From positions 82,337,073 to 82,401,072 of the forward strand of contig NC_071388.1 in assembly GCF_022682495.2 (NCBI RefSeq): 64,000 bases of DNA, in the 5' to 3' direction. Below the pieces are notes generated by a model. The model saw nothing but the letters and a program-made list of their open reading frames with translations. It ran no database searches and had not been told where the DNA came from. Each line of letters opens with the position of its first letter. Position 1 is the stretch's first letter. This document shows, in pieces, positions 62,746-64,000 of the stretch. The translations under genes and the position numbers were made by a program. This DNA is from Desmodus rotundus (Eukaryota; Chordata; Mammalia; Chiroptera; Phyllostomidae).

Positions 62746-62934
62746 ATTTATTTTTAGAGAGAAGGAAGGGAGGGACAAAGAGAGGGAGAGCAATATCAAT
62801 GTGTGGTTACCTCTCACACGCCCCCTACTGGGGACCTGGCTCACAACCCAAGCATGTGCCCTGACTGGGAATTGAACCAGTGACCCACTGGTTTGCAGGC
62901 CATCGCTCAACCCACTGAGCCATACCTGCCAGGG
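62746..62934 (-). mobile_element. Ves SINE with target duplication
   Basis: A typical copy. Exact flanks ctcaaaagacttttt at 62731-62745 and 62935-62949 define a 15-bp duplication. Confidence 0.95.
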
Positions 62935-62950
62935 CTCAAAAGACTTTTTA

Positions 62951-64000
62951 AAGCATTTTTTTTTGTCCTGGTTTGTATACAGTCATGATCTTAATTTGTA
63001 AATGATGACAAAGTTCATATATTGCATTTCACTGAACATTTTAAAAGAAAAATGATAAAACTAAAGAAAAAGCAAAAATTCATAGGCAAGATTTTATTAA
63101 TCAGATTGAAGCTATTTCTGAAGATAATATGGTGCATTTCATGATTTACTTTAGGACCTAGAAAGTATTTAAAACAGACTTCTTTGAGTTTCAGTTTTGG
63201 AGTTTTTGCAGTTATAAACACATTCCGTTTCAGATCTTTTAAAATAATTGATTGCCATACAGTCTATTAATGTGGCAGGTGAAAGTGGAAGGGCATGCTA
63301 CTCCATTTCATTTTTTCCCAACTCTAGAAAGGAAGTGTTAGCAAAAAATTAACAAAAACTTAACACACACCTATATGCACGTCCACAGACAATATTTATG
63401 ACCAAATCATGACTGGATCAATATGTAGACATTGATTTAATTGTTATGGATATAATTTGTCAAAAAAAATTTCCCCCCAATATATTATTTGGGTCTGAAA
63501 AGTGTATCTTTAGTGAGATATTCAGTTTGTCACATTGGTCATTATTACTCACACGCGAATTAAATTTTTAGTCCTCCTGCCTAGTCACTTCATTGGGCTG
63601 TGTGGTGTGGTGAGATGGGACTCAGGTAGGGTTTATTTCAGAGACAAAGAGGTCAGCATTGCTATTCACTTGGTTGGTCATTCTACTAAATCAAGGCCCT
63701 CAGCTGAAACTGGAAAACCTCTCTAATGGGGGACCTACTAGAGACAAACATGTCTCTTATTGGCAAGTACACTAACTATAATGCATTCATATATGAGGGG
63801 GGACCTCCCCCAAACCAGAAATATCTTCTGGAGGGAGGGCCCCTTGCAATACAGACTTCTTCCACTAGGTGAGTGTTCTAGGAACCCATCTGTACCAGTG
63901 TACCAGCTGGTGTGGTTGTGAGAGTCTATGTTTGGCTTCAGTGAAATTTTTGAAGACTCCTTCAATTTTTTTGTCCTATTCATGATGGGGTATTTATGAG
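62951..64000. other. Unique sequence
   Basis: No gene recognised. The last 250 bp (from about 63735, gggggacctactagagac) have higher GC content and an 81-codon minus-strand frame, and may belong to an unassigned repeat cut by the window end. Confidence 0.4.

Noticed and set aside
63738..63983. 81-codon minus-strand frame at the window end
   Set aside because: Possibly part of an unnamed repeat; I could not tie it to any transposase or gene.
1..64000. CRISPR arrays, bacterial-style operons, riboswitches, integrons
   Set aside because: The window is mammalian nuclear DNA; the regularly spaced similar units are dispersed SINEs with target duplications, not arrays.

Overview
This is mammalian nuclear DNA, almost certainly from a bat (Chiroptera, most likely a microbat). 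The best evidence is thirteen copies of a tRNA-derived SINE of the Ves type, recognisable by the ccagccagggc end, the tRNA-like B box and the agagaaacatcaatgtgtggttgcctctca core. Bat-type LINE-1 3' ends, a mariner relic and a TA-flanked MITE agree with this. The species and chromosome cannot be fixed from sequence alone. The window is AT-rich. I see no intact protein-coding gene, no convincing coding exon, no functional RNA gene and no CRISPR array. It reads as a gene desert or a very large intron. The longer open frames mostly lie in retroelements or antisense to them.

Layout. 0.67-6.1 kb: an old minus-strand LINE-1 broken up by a Ves SINE, a younger L1 3' end, two solo LTRs and an ORF1-only L1 derivative. 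9.37-11.6 kb: an L1 with a 5' inversion (twin-priming structure). 16.4-18.9 kb: a minus-strand L1-like 5' UTR plus ORF1, interrupted by a 205-bp MITE. 18.9-26.1 kb: mostly unique sequence with MIR relics and a candidate conserved non-coding element near 21.2 kb. 26.15-26.82 kb: an internally deleted mariner. 26.8-33.0 kb: unique sequence with a 69-nt hairpin and three Ves SINEs. 33.05-34.76 kb: an old LTR split by a younger solo LTR. 35.2-37.4 kb: a full 'half-L1' (5' UTR, ORF1, 3' tail, no ORF2). 40.6-47.4 kb: a long old minus-strand L1 carrying SINEs, a solo LTR, an L1 3' end and an RPL12 processed pseudogene, which itself contains another half-L1 fragment. 48.18-48.55 kb: an MLT1 LTR. 52.73-55.89 kb: a Tigger1 DNA transposon interrupted by a Ves SINE and a solo LTR. 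The rest is unique, with SINEs near 60.1 and 62.8 kb.

No genes work together here. The content is a record of nested insertions, and the nesting gives relative ages: old L1M, Tigger1 and MLT1 first; then the RPL12 pseudogene and the ERV LTRs; then the half-L1 copies, Ves SINEs and the MITE. The most interesting signals are the ORF1-only L1 family with a consistent ORF1-to-3'-tail junction in two copies, two independent inverted retrocopies, the nested MITE, two strong hairpins, and several unique blocks that look like deeply conserved regulatory DNA. All family names come from recognition of consensus sequence by eye; no database was searched.
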